Assembly: GCA_963812915.1 (NCBI GenBank)
Contig: CAWEXB010000007.1
Location: 62,001-126,000, forward strand
Origin: JACVRW01 sp963812915
Lineage (GTDB): Bacteria; Actinomycetota; Thermoleophilia; Solirubrobacterales; Thermoleophilaceae
Length of the DNA stretch: 64,000 nucleotides
Direction of reading: 5' to 3'
The translations under genes and the position numbers were made by a program. Shown here in pieces: positions 52,469-60,710 of this stretch. Each line of letters starts with the position of its first letter. Position 1 is the stretch's first letter. The notes under the pieces were generated by a model that worked only from the letters and a program-made list of their open reading frames with translations, was not told the origin of the DNA and searched no databases.

Positions 52469-53449
52469 GTGCTCGACGAGGCGCACGCGTTCTGGCTCCG
52501 CCGCCCCGGGCGTGGGGAGATCAGGCCGGTTGCACTGCCCGAGCCGGGGAACGGCGACGTGGTGGTCCGCACGCTGCGCTCCGGCGTCAGCCGCGGCACC
52601 GAGACGCTGGTGTTCCGGGGCGGCGTGCCGCCGAGCCAGTACGTGGCGATGCGCGCGCCGTTCCAGGAAGGGGACTTCCCGGGACCGGTCAAGTACGGGT
52701 ACCTCAACGTCGGCGCCGTCGAGCAGGGGCCGCCTGAACTGCGCGGCCGCACGGTCTTTTGCCTGTATCCCCACCAGACGGCCTACGTGGTGCCGGCCAG
52801 CGCCGTGACCGTCGTGCCCGACGACATGCCGCCCGCGCGTGCGGTGCTCGCCGGCACCGTCGAAACCGCCGTCAACGCCCTTTGGGACGCGGCTCCGCTG
52901 GTCGGCGACCGCGTCGCCGTCGTCGGTGCCGGGATGGTTGGCTGCTGCGTCGCCCGCCTGCTCGCCCGGTTCCCGGCGGTCGAGGTCACGCTGGTCGACG
53001 TAGACGTGTCACGGGCCGAGGTTGCGGCTGCGCTCGGTGCCGGCTTCGCGCGGCCGGACGACGCTGCCGGCGAATGCGACCTGGTCGTGCACACGAGCGC
53101 GACGTCCGCCGGGCTCCAGCGCTCGCTCGACCTGCTCGCGCCCGAGGGCACGGTGCTCGACCTGAGCTGGTACGGCGACGCCGAGGTACGGCTCTCGCTG
53201 GGCGGCGCGTTCCACGCGGGCCGCCTTGGGCTGCGCGCCAGCCAGGTCGGGACGGTGTCCCCGGCCCGGAGCACGCGCCGCACGAGGGCCGACAGACTGG
53301 CCCTCGCGCTCGACCTGCTGCGCGACCCCGCCTTCGATGTGGTCGTAACCGGCGAGTCGCGCTTCGACGAGCTGCCCGGCGTCATGGAGCGCCTGGCCGC
53401 GGGGAGGCTGCCGGCGCTCTGCCACACCATCACCTACGACGGGGCGTAG
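52469..53449 (+). CDS. Zinc-less MDR-type alcohol dehydrogenase-like protein
   Basis: Medium-chain dehydrogenase/reductase of 326 aa (GTG start) and first gene of the operon. VVVRTLRSGVSRGTETLVFRGGVP resembles the GroES-like catalytic domain without the structural zinc loop; DRVAVVGAGMVGCCVARLLARFPAVEVTLVDVD is the NAD(P)-binding Rossmann motif, then DLVVHTSATSAGLQRSLDLLAPEGTVLDLSWYG. It is shorter than typical ADHs (about 340-350 aa) and the active-site Cys normally in the first loop is not seen. Such proteins accompany PTPS-like genes in actinobacteria, where their role is unknown. Four bases separate it from the PTPS-like gene. Confidence 0.85.
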   Translation: MLDEAHAFWLRRPGRGEIRPVALPEPGNGDVVVRTLRSGVSRGTETLVFRGGVPPSQYVAMRAPFQEGDFPGPVKYGYLNVGAVEQGPPELRGRTVFCLYPHQTAYVVPASAVTVVPDDMPPARAVLAGTVETAVNALWDAAPLVGDRVAVVGAGMVGCCVARLLARFPAVEVTLVDVDVSRAEVAAALGAGFARPDDAAGECDLVVHTSATSAGLQRSLDLLAPEGTVLDLSWYGDAEVRLSLGGAFHAGRLGLRASQVGTVSPARSTRRTRADRLALALDLLRDPAFDVVVTGESRFDELPGVMERLAAGRLPALCHTITYDGA

Positions 53450-53452
53450 CGC

Positions 53453-53851
53453 GTGTTCAGCGTGACCATCCGCGACCACTTGATGATCGCCCACAGCCTG
53501 CGCGGCGAGGTGTTCGGCCCCGCGCAGCGCCTGCACGGCGCGACGTACGTCGTTGACGCCACCTTCCGGCGCGCGACCCTCGACGCGGACGACATCGTGG
53601 TCGACATCGGCCGCGCAGCCGAGGTGCTGCGCGCCGTGTTGGGCGAGCTCGGCTATCGCAACCTCGACGACGAGTTGGAGTTCGCGGGCATGAACACCAC
53701 CACCGAGGCCCTCGCCCGGGTGATCGCGGACCGACTTGTGGACCGCGCGCGGGCCGGCGCCCTGGGCGACGGCGGGCGGGAGCTCGATGGGCTGGTGGTG
53801 ACGCTGCACGAGTCCCACGTCGCGTGGGCGAGCTACGAGCAGCCGCTGTGA
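53453..53851 (+). CDS. 6-pyruvoyl-tetrahydropterin synthase/QueD-fold protein with altered active site
   Basis: PTPS/QueD-family protein of 132 aa, GTG start. The fold is clear: FSVTIRDHLMIAHSLRGEVFGPAQRLHGATYVVDATF, DIVVDIGRAAEVLRAVLGELGYRNLDD, MNTTTEALARVIADRL and VVTLHESHVAWASYE. Of the three zinc His of the family, His14 and His28 remain, but the second His of the H-G-H motif is Ala30, and the catalytic Cys a few residues before it is absent (GPAQRLHGA). The C-terminal Glu-Ser-His is kept. It is therefore unlikely to be QueD or PTPS proper and may act on another pterin or nucleotide derivative. Its stop overlaps the glycosyltransferase start (GTGA). Confidence 0.85.
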   Translation: MFSVTIRDHLMIAHSLRGEVFGPAQRLHGATYVVDATFRRATLDADDIVVDIGRAAEVLRAVLGELGYRNLDDELEFAGMNTTTEALARVIADRLVDRARAGALGDGGRELDGLVVTLHESHVAWASYEQPL

Positions 53852-54933
53852 CTGAGGTCCACGTCGTCGTCCCGGAGGGCATCGACGACCCGGCGCGGCC
53901 GAGCGGTGGCAACACGTACGACCGCCGGGTCTGCCGAGGGCTCGTCGCGCTCGGCTGGGCGGTGCACGAGCACGCCGTGCCCGGCGCTTGGCCGCGGCCC
54001 GGCGGCGGCGGGGCACGCCGCCCTCGCGCGCGCCGTCCGGCGCATTCCGGACGGCGCCGTGGTGCTACTCGATGGGCTGATCGCGTCCACCGCCCCCGAA
54101 GCGCTCGTGCCGCAGGCGCGCCGGCTGCGGCAGGTTGTGCTCGTGCACATGCCGCTCGGCCACCGCCCGCCGGACGACGAGGCCGGCGCAGTCCGAGCGC
54201 GCGAGCGCGAGGTGCTCGCGGCGGCCGCCGCCGTCGTCACGACCAGCGCATGGACTCGGCGCCGGCTGGGGGAGCTGTACGCGCTGCCGGCCGACCGGGT
54301 GCACGTGACCGAGCCCGGCGTTGACGCCGCCTGCCTCGCGCCGGGGACCGCGGCCGGCGACGCGCTGCTCTGCGTCGCGGCGTTGACGCCCGACAAGGGG
54401 CACGACGTGCTGCTCGACGCGCTCGCGACGGCGACGGACCTGTCCTGGCGCTGCGCGTGTGTGGGCAGCCTGGTCCGCGATCCGGCGTTCGCCGACGGCG
54501 TGCGCCGGCGCGCGCGGGACAGCGGGCTCGGCGACCGGGTGCGCTTCCCGGGACCGCTCACCGGCGCGGAGCTGGACCGCGCGTACGCCGCCGCCGACCT
54601 GCTCGTGCTCGCCTCACACGCCGAGACGTACGGCATGGTCGTCACCGAGGCCCTGGCCCGCGGCCTGCCGGTCCTCGCCACCGAGGTCGGCGGAGTGACC
54701 GAGGCCCTCGGGCAGGGGGAGGACGGCACGCGGCCGGGGCTGCTGGTCCCGCCCGGCGACCCGGCGGCCCTCGGCGCCGCGCTGCGGACGTGGCTCGGCG
54801 ACGCCGAGCTGCGCGCGCGCCTGCGCCGCGCCGCCCGGGAGCGGCGCGCGTCGCTGCGCCGGTGGCACGCGACCGACCTCGAGCGTCCTCGTCGTGCGCC
54901 GGCGCGGAAGTTCTCGCGGGAGCGGCGCGATGA
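53848..54933 (+). pseudogene. GT4-family glycosyltransferase, two frame breaks
   Basis: GT-B-fold glycosyltransferase of family 4, about 361 aa when repaired. VTEVHVVVPEGIDDPARPSGGNTYDRRVCRGL is the N-terminal acceptor domain (GTG 53848); an extra G in a GGCGGC run near 54001 shifts to AAAGHAALARAVRRIPDGAVVLLDGLIAS. The donor-binding domain shows GDALLCVAALTPDKGHDVLLDAL and the signature E-x7-E in SHAETYGMVVTEALARGLPVLATEVGGV. Near 54880 one missing base would bring the frame to AGAEVLAGAAR and a TGA that overlaps the methyltransferase ATG. It transfers a sugar from a nucleotide donor, perhaps to the pterin/lipid product of this operon (inference). Confidence 0.87.
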
Positions 54934-55711
54934 GTGCGGAGGGCGTCCGGGTCAGCCCGGAGTGGCTCCTCCTGCGCGAGCCGGCCGACGCGGCGGCGCG
55001 CTCGGCCGAGCTCGCCGAGCGCCTCGGGCGGCACCTCGCCACGGCCGGCCGCCTCGTGATCCACGACCTCGGCGGCGGCAGCGGCGCGATGGGCCGCTGG
55101 CTGGCGCCGCGGCTGCCCGGGCCGCAGCACTGGGTGGTGCACGACCGGGACGCAGGCCTGCTGAAGCTCGCCGCCGCCGGCGCTCCGGGCCCGGCCGCCG
55201 TCACGTCGAGGCGAGGCGGTCAGACATCACGCGCCTGACGCCGCGTGATCTCGCGAGCGCGAGCCTCATCACCGCCTCGGCGCTGCTCGACCTGCTGACG
55301 GCGGACGGGCTGGTGCGGATGCTCCGCGCCTGCGCCGGGCGTCCGATGCTGCTCACGCTGACCGTCGTCGGCCGCGTCACCTTGAGCCCGGCGGACCCCT
55401 TGGACGCACGCATCGGCACGGCGTTCAACGCCCACCAGCGCCGCGGCGGCCTGCTCGGCCCAGACGCCGTCGCGGCCGCCGTCGAGGAGCTGCGCGCCGA
55501 GGTCCTCGTCCGGCCGAGCCCCTGGCGACTCGATGGGGCCCACGCCGACCTGGCGGCCGAGTGGGTCGACGGGTGGGTCGCCGCCGCCTGCGAGCAGGAG
55601 CCCGCCCTGGCCGCCGAGGCCGGCGCCTACAGGGAGCGGCGCCTGGCGCAGGCGGCCGCCGGGGAGCTCGCCGTCACCGTCGACCATGCCGACCTGCTGG
55701 TGCTGCCATGA
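54930..55711 (+). pseudogene. Class I SAM-dependent methyltransferase, one frame break
   Basis: Methyltransferase-fold protein of about 260 aa. The first part, from ATG 54930, reads SPEWLLLREPADAAARSAELAERLGRHLATAGRLVIHDLGGGSGAMGRWLAPRLPGPQHWVVHDRD, with the SAM-binding loop DLGGGSG. A missing base near 55204 shifts the frame to VEARRSDITRLTPRDLASASLITASALLDLLTADGLVRML and MLLTLTVVGRVTLSPADPLD (later strands), ending at TGA 55709-55711, which overlaps the next ATG. Both parts are well formed; loss of function is not certain. The substrate is presumably the operon's product. Confidence 0.82.
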
Positions 55712-56721
55712 CGACCGCCGTCCGCGCCGGGCGCCGTACAGCAATCCGCCGGTGGTGGGTCCACCTCGCCGCCGCCGCCGCGACGCTCTCCGTCCTGGTA
55801 TGGAGCCTGGGAACCGGCCCGTTCCTCGACGGCCTGCGCGCGGTCGACGGCGGAGCGCTGGCGGCCGCGTCAGGCTTGGCCGTGCTGACCACCTTGTGCT
55901 GCGCCTGGCGCTGGAGGATCGTGGCGCGCGGCCTCGGCGTCGACCTGCCGCTGGGTACGGCGGTGGCCGCGTACTACCGCTCGCTCTTCCTCAACGTCAC
56001 GCTGCCCGGCGGGGTGGTGGGCGACGTCCACCGCGGGTGGAGCCACGGCCGTGACACGAGCGACGTCGGCCGCGGGCTGCGCGCCGTGGCGTGGGAGCGC
56101 TCGGCCGGGCAGGTCGTGCAGGTCGTCCTCACGGTCACCGTACTACTCGTCGTGCCGTCGCCCGTGCGGCCGGTCGTGCCGCTCGTCGCGCTCGCGCTCA
56201 TCGCGGCGGCAGCGGGCGTCGCGCTGGCGGCGCGCGTCTGGCCCGCCGTCGGCGGGTCCCGCTGGGCACGGCTGCGCAGCGCCGCGGCCCGCGACCTGCG
56301 GGACGCGCTACTCGCCCGCCGGGCGTGGCCTGCCATCGCGCTCGCGTCGGCGCTCGTCGTTGCGGGGCACGCGGCCACGTTTCTGATCGCCGCGCGGAGC
56401 GCGGGGGTAACCGCGCCGGCGTCCGAAATGCTGCCGCTGGCGCTGCTCGTGATGCAGGCCGCGGCGCTGCCCAATCTGGGCGGCTGGGGGCCGCGCGAGG
56501 GCGTGACCGCTTGGGCGTTCGCCGCAGCCGGGCTGGGCCCGTCGCTCGGGGTCGCCACCGCGGTCGTGTACGGCGTGATGGTGTTCGTCGCCAGCCTGCC
56601 GGGCGCCGTCGTCCTCGTGGCGGCCTGGGTGTGCCGCACCCGTCCCGCGCCGTGGCTCAGGCGGCCGCATCTGAGCGGGCTCGGGGGCCCCGCGCATTTG
56701 GACGGAGCCCCGGATGTCTGA
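55708..56721 (+). CDS. Flippase-like membrane protein (LPG synthase TM / UPF0104 family)
   Basis: Integral membrane protein of 337 aa in the lysylphosphatidylglycerol-synthase transmembrane (AglD/UPF0104) family. Six to eight hydrophobic helices are visible, with the family landmarks LTTLCCAWRWRIVARGLGVDLPLGTAVAAYYRSLFLNVTLPGGVVGDVHRGW (the N-x-x-L-P-G-G-V-G-G-D segment) and LPNLGGWGPREGVTAWAFAAAGL (L-P-x-x-G-x-x-G-x-R-E). It contains no catalytic aminoacyl-transfer domain. Relatives move or anchor glycolipids. Overlaps on both sides (ATGA before, 8 bases after) place it firmly in the operon. Confidence 0.88.
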   Translation: MTTAVRAGRRTAIRRWWVHLAAAAATLSVLVWSLGTGPFLDGLRAVDGGALAAASGLAVLTTLCCAWRWRIVARGLGVDLPLGTAVAAYYRSLFLNVTLPGGVVGDVHRGWSHGRDTSDVGRGLRAVAWERSAGQVVQVVLTVTVLLVVPSPVRPVVPLVALALIAAAAGVALAARVWPAVGGSRWARLRSAAARDLRDALLARRAWPAIALASALVVAGHAATFLIAARSAGVTAPASEMLPLALLVMQAAALPNLGGWGPREGVTAWAFAAAGLGPSLGVATAVVYGVMVFVASLPGAVVLVAAWVCRTRPAPWLRRPHLSGLGGPAHLDGAPDV

Positions 56722-57403
56722 CCGCCCATACATCCTGATGAGCTGCAGCGTGTCGCTCGACGGCTACCTGGGCGACCAGACGCCCCGCCTCGCGCTGTCC
56801 AACGAGGCCGACTTCGACCGGGTCGACGAGGTGCGCGCCTCCTGCGACGCGATCATGGTCGGCGCGGTCACCGTGCGCACCGACAACCCGCGTCTGCTCG
56901 TGCGCTCGCCCGCCCGCCGCCAGGAGCGCACGGCGCGCGGGCTCCCACCGTCGCCGAAGAAGATCACCGTGACAAACCGGGTGGACCTCGACGCGCGCTC
57001 GAACTTCTTCACCGCCGGCGAGGCCGAGAAGCTCGTCTACACCCCGACCTCGCGGGTGGCCGACGCCCGCGCACGGCTCGGGCCGGCGGCGACGATCGTG
57101 GACGGCGGCCGGCGCGTGCGCATGCGCTGGCTAACCGAGGACCTCGGTGACCGCGGCGTAGACCGCCTGATGGTCGAGGGCGGCGGCATCGTGCACACGC
57201 AGTTCCTGGCCGGCGACCTCGTCGACGAACTGCAGCTCGTCGTTGCGCCCTTCTTCGTCGGCGACTCCAGCGCCCCGCGCTTCGTGAGCGACGGCCGCTT
57301 CCCGTGGAACGCGGACCGGCGCGCGACGCTCGCCGAGGTGCGCCAGATCGGCGACGTCGTGCTGCTGCGGTACGCGCTCTCACCCCGGTTCCGGGACGAA
57401 TGA
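56714..57403 (+). CDS. RibD C-terminal-type pyrimidine reductase-like protein
   Basis: Protein of 229 aa resembling the reductase domain of RibD, which reduces the ribosyl group of 2,5-diamino-6-ribosylamino-pyrimidinone phosphate with NADPH. PYILMSCSVSLDGYLGDQTPRLALSNEADFDRVDEVRASCDAIMVGAVTVRTDNPRL holds the substrate and cofactor loop typical of RibD and Rib7, and RLMVEGGGIVHTQFLAGDLVDELQLVVAPFFVGDSSAPRFV the conserved V-E-G-G segment. It is more RibD-like than the two small DHFR-family proteins at 6.3 and 13.0 kb. With the PTPS-fold neighbour it hints at a GTP-derived intermediate. ATGA overlap with the next gene. Confidence 0.88.
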   Translation: MSDRPYILMSCSVSLDGYLGDQTPRLALSNEADFDRVDEVRASCDAIMVGAVTVRTDNPRLLVRSPARRQERTARGLPPSPKKITVTNRVDLDARSNFFTAGEAEKLVYTPTSRVADARARLGPAATIVDGGRRVRMRWLTEDLGDRGVDRLMVEGGGIVHTQFLAGDLVDELQLVVAPFFVGDSSAPRFVSDGRFPWNADRRATLAEVRQIGDVVLLRYALSPRFRDE

Positions 57404-59787
57404 CCACGACGCGAGCCATCCAGACGGCTCCGGCCACCGGGCTGATCGCCCAGGTGCTGCTGCTGGCCATCCTTGCGGCGACCGCCAGGCTCGGCGAGGT
57501 GGGCTGGACCGTCGGTATCGCCTGCGCCGTGACCATGGCGGCGGCGCTGGCACGCGGCCTCGCGCGCGATCCCGGTGAGCGGCTGGGCCCGGCGTCCTGG
57601 GTGACACTCGCCCGCGCCACGCTGGCCGTCGGCGTCGCCGCGCTGGCCGCGGACTCGTTCACCCACGACACGCCGGTCGCGCTGCTCGTGACGCTCGCGG
57701 CCGTCGCGCTCGGGCTGGACGCGGTCGACGGATGGGTGGCGCGACACACCGGGACGGCGACCGCGCTGGGGGCGCGCTTCGACGGCGAGGTCGACGCGTT
57801 CCTGATCCTCGCCCTCAGCGTCTACGTCGCCCCCGCGTACGGTGCATGGGTGCTCGCGGTTGGGGCGGCGCGCTACCTGTTCCTCGCCGGCGAGCGGCTG
57901 CTGCCGTGGATGCGCACGCCGTTGCCGCCGCGCGGCTGGCGCAAGCTCGTCGCGGCGACGCAGGGGGTCGTGCTGACGGTCGCCGCAGCCGGGGTCCTGC
58001 CCCTGGCGCTCATGCAAGCCCTACTCGTCGCCGCGCTGGCGCTGCTGGCGGCGTCGATGGTCCAGTGCGTCTGGTGGCTGTGGCACGCCCGGCACGCCGC
58101 ACACGACCAAGTGCCGGAGGGTGACGTCCGTCAGGCCCGACGCGGACGGCTGCGCACTGGAATCGCCGTGGCGATCACCCTCCTCGCCCTGCTGCTCGTC
58201 TGGGCCACCCTCGTCGCACCAAACCACCCGAGCGACCTCACCCTCGGCGCGTTCGCGCGGCTCCCCCTCGAGCTCCTCGTCGTCGTCGCCGTGGGCGCCC
58301 TGCTGCCCGCCACCCCGCGCCGCGTGCTCGCCGTGGCCGCGGGAGTCGTCCTAGGCGTGCTCGTGCTCGTGAAGGTCCTCGACATAGGGTTCTTCACGGC
58401 GTTCGACCGCCCGTTCAATCCCCTCGACGACTCGCGCTACGTGGGGATCGGCATCGAGACGCTGGGCCACGCGATCGGCAGCTCGAGCGCGAACCTCGTC
58501 GTAGCGGTCGCGGCCGTGCTCATTGTCGCGCTCCTCGCCCTCCCGGTGCTGGCGCTGCTGCGCGTGACGCGGGTCGCGGCCGGCCACCGCGGCTGGGCGC
58601 TTCGGGCGGCGACGGCGCTGGGCGTGATCTGGGTGGCCCTCCGCGTCGTCGGCGCGCCGGTCGCCTCCTCGAGCACGGCCGCCCTGGCCGTCGACGAGGT
58701 GGAGGCCGTGCGGGCCGGCCTGGCGGATCGCGCGGCATTCGCCCGCGAGATCGCCCACGACCGCTTCCGCGCCAGGCCCAGCAACCGGCCGCTGGCAGGC
58801 CTACGAGGCAAGGACGTCCTTCTCGTGTTCGTCGAGAGCTACGGGAGGGTCGCGGTCCAGGGGGGCTCATCCATCTCGCGCCGTATCCACGCCGTGCTCG
58901 ATCGGGGCGACGCGCAGCTGCGAGCCGCCGGCTTCTCCTCGCGCAGCGCCTTCCTCACCTCGCCGACCTTCGGCGGCCTCAGCTGGCTGGCGCATTCCAC
59001 CCTGCAGTCGGGCGTGCAGGTCGACGGCCAGCGGCGGTACGACCAGCTCGTCCAGAACGACCGCCTCACCCTCACCCGGGCGTTCAAGCGCGCCGGCTGG
59101 CGGGCGGTCGGCGCCATGCCGGGGAACCGCCGGGCGTGGCCGGAGGGCTCGACCTTCTACCACTACGACCGGGTCTACGACCGCCGCAACTTCGGCTATC
59201 GCGGCCCGGGCTTCGGCGTGCCCCCCATGCCCGACCAGTACACCCTTCTGGCCCTGCAACGTCGCGAGCTCGCCAAGCGTCATCGGCCGCCGCTCTTCGC
59301 CGAGGTAGACCTCATCTCGAGCCACGCGCCGTGGACGCGTATTCCGCGGTTCATCCCCTGGGACGACGTCGGCGACGGCTCGATCTTCGACCGCCTTCCG
59401 GCGGAGGAGTCCACAAAGGCCTCGCTCTTCGGCGATGCCGAGCGGGCCCGCTCCGCCTACGCCCATTCGATCGATTACTCGCTGAGCACGCTCTTCTCGT
59501 TCGTGCAGCGCTACGGCGACGACGACCTCGTGCTCGTCGTACTGGGCGACCATCAGCCCGCGACGGTCGTCACCGGCCAGGGCGCCAGCCACGACGTGCC
59601 CATCTCGGTCATCGCCCACGACCCCGAGGTGATGGACCGGATCGCCGGATGGAGCTGGCAGGACGGCATGCTGCCCAGCCCGCAGGCGCCGGTCTGGCCG
59701 ATGGCCGCGTTCCGTGATCGGTTTCTCACCGCGTTCGGCTCGTCGCCGGCGAGAGGCAACCCGGTGTCGACTGAGGCGCTGCGGTGA
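57400..59787 (+). CDS. CDP-alcohol phosphatidyltransferase fused to an alkaline phosphatase/sulfatase-type domain
   Basis: Two-enzyme membrane protein of 795 aa; ATG 57400 overlaps the RibD-like stop, the 32 upstream codons being a shadow. The N-terminal CDP-alcohol phosphotransferase domain has the complete signature D-x2-D-G-x2-A-R-x8-G-x3-D-x3-D (Asp107, Asp110, Gly111, Ala114, Arg115, Gly124, Asp128, Asp132) in a helical bundle. A middle region (about 240-470) adds several transmembrane helices. The C-terminal part, from about 500, is alkaline-phosphatase-superfamily-like: DVLLVFVESYGRVA, FGGLSWLAHSTLQSGVQVD, FAEVDLISSHAPW and LVLVVLGDHQPATVV (metal-binding D-H). It resembles lipoteichoic-acid-synthase-type phosphoglycerol or phosphoethanolamine transferases. 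Likely makes or modifies a phospholipid head group. Confidence 0.9.
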   Translation: MTTTRAIQTAPATGLIAQVLLLAILAATARLGEVGWTVGIACAVTMAAALARGLARDPGERLGPASWVTLARATLAVGVAALAADSFTHDTPVALLVTLAAVALGLDAVDGWVARHTGTATALGARFDGEVDAFLILALSVYVAPAYGAWVLAVGAARYLFLAGERLLPWMRTPLPPRGWRKLVAATQGVVLTVAAAGVLPLALMQALLVAALALLAASMVQCVWWLWHARHAAHDQVPEGDVRQARRGRLRTGIAVAITLLALLLVWATLVAPNHPSDLTLGAFARLPLELLVVVAVGALLPATPRRVLAVAAGVVLGVLVLVKVLDIGFFTAFDRPFNPLDDSRYVGIGIETLGHAIGSSSANLVVAVAAVLIVALLALPVLALLRVTRVAAGHRGWALRAATALGVIWVALRVVGAPVASSSTAALAVDEVEAVRAGLADRAAFAREIAHDRFRARPSNRPLAGLRGKDVLLVFVESYGRVAVQGGSSISRRIHAVLDRGDAQLRAAGFSSRSAFLTSPTFGGLSWLAHSTLQSGVQVDGQRRYDQLVQNDRLTLTRAFKRAGWRAVGAMPGNRRAWPEGSTFYHYDRVYDRRNFGYRGPGFGVPPMPDQYTLLALQRRELAKRHRPPLFAEVDLISSHAPWTRIPRFIPWDDVGDGSIFDRLPAEESTKASLFGDAERARSAYAHSIDYSLSTLFSFVQRYGDDDLVLVVLGDHQPATVVTGQGASHDVPISVIAHDPEVMDRIAGWSWQDGMLPSPQAPVWPMAAFRDRFLTAFGSSPARGNPVSTEALR

Positions 59788-60545
59788 GGCAGGACGACCG
59801 CGCGCCGTTCGACCGGGCGCTGCACCGCGCGCGCGTGTCGGCCTACGCTCCCGGCGAGTTCGTCGGGCAGGAGAGTTTCATGACCGCCGGCGAGATCCGG
59901 GCCCTGGCGGTGCAGGTCGGCATCGGCCCCGGAATCACGGTGCTGGACCTGTGCTGCGGCATCGGCGGGCCCGGGCGTTTCCTCACGCGGGAGCTTGGCT
60001 GCGTGTACCTGGGCGTGGACGCGAGCGCGAGCGCCGTCGCCATCGCCGGCGAGCGCGCGGGCGACCTGCCGTGCCGCTTTGCGACCGCGCACGTCCCGCC
60101 TTTCCCAGCCGGCGCCTTCGACGTCGTGCTCCTGCTCGAGACGATGCTCGCCTTCGAGGACAAGGACGCGCTGGTGCGCGAGATCGCCGCGGCGCTCCGG
60201 CCCGGCGGGCGCCTCGCCTTCACGCTCGAGGAGGGGCCTCCGCTCACGACGGCCGAGCGGGCGGCGATGCCCGACGCCGACACGGTCTGGCTCGCCCCGC
60301 TCGACGAGATGGCCATGTCCCTGGAGCGGGCCGGGCTCGTCGTCAGGTGGCGGGAGGACCACAGCCGCGCGCACCGCGCGATGGCACACGCGCTCGCGGA
60401 CGCGTTCGCCGCGGACGCCGAGGAGATCGCCGCGCAGATCGGCCGCCGGGCACTGGACGAACTGCTCGCCGCCCATCGGCTGTGGATCGAGTGGCTGGAT
60501 GAGGGGCGGGTTCGGAAGCTCGCGCTGGTGGCCGAGCGCGCCTAG
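59784..60545 (+). CDS. Class I SAM-dependent methyltransferase
   Basis: Last gene of the operon, 253 aa, GTG start overlapping the previous stop (GTGA). The SAM-binding motif ITVLDLCCGIGGPGRFLTREL is at about residues 51-71, followed by VYLGVDASASAVAIAGERA, FDVVLLLETMLAFEDKDALVREIAAALRPGGRLAFTLEEG and a C-terminal helical part. It resembles sterol/tocopherol-type and sarcosine-type small-molecule methyltransferases. The TAG stop (60543-60545) lies within the terminal repeat of a MITE-like element, so the C-terminus may have been shortened by its insertion. Confidence 0.88.
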   Translation: MRQDDRAPFDRALHRARVSAYAPGEFVGQESFMTAGEIRALAVQVGIGPGITVLDLCCGIGGPGRFLTRELGCVYLGVDASASAVAIAGERAGDLPCRFATAHVPPFPAGAFDVVLLLETMLAFEDKDALVREIAAALRPGGRLAFTLEEGPPLTTAERAAMPDADTVWLAPLDEMAMSLERAGLVVRWREDHSRAHRAMAHALADAFAADAEEIAAQIGRRALDELLAAHRLWIEWLDEGRVRKLALVAERA

Positions 60546-60708
60546 TGTCCTGAGTCGGAAGTTCGGCATCAGCTTCCCGAGCGGCTGGGCGTGGCTGACG
60601 GTTCGACGCGACCGGAGCCGTACTTGGTAGTACGGCGAGGTCGCCGGCGACCGTCAGGCGCGTCCAGACGCCGGGAAGGTGCGGCGAACTAACGACTCAG
60701 GACACTAG
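60542..60708. mobile_element. MITE-like foldback element, 167 bp
   Basis: Perfect 16-base terminal inverted repeats CTAGTGTCCTGAGTCG (60542-60557) and CGACTCAGGACACTAG (60693-60708). The similarity continues inward as an imperfect inverted repeat (AGTTCG, TTCCC and CTGACGGT blocks on both arms) with a central CCGTAC/GTACGG hairpin, so nearly the whole element folds back. It has no gene. The outer TA next to the GTGTCC tip suits a Tc1/mariner-IS630-type target duplication. It lies exactly between the convergent ends of two genes. Confidence 0.75.
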
Positions 60709-60710
60709 CC

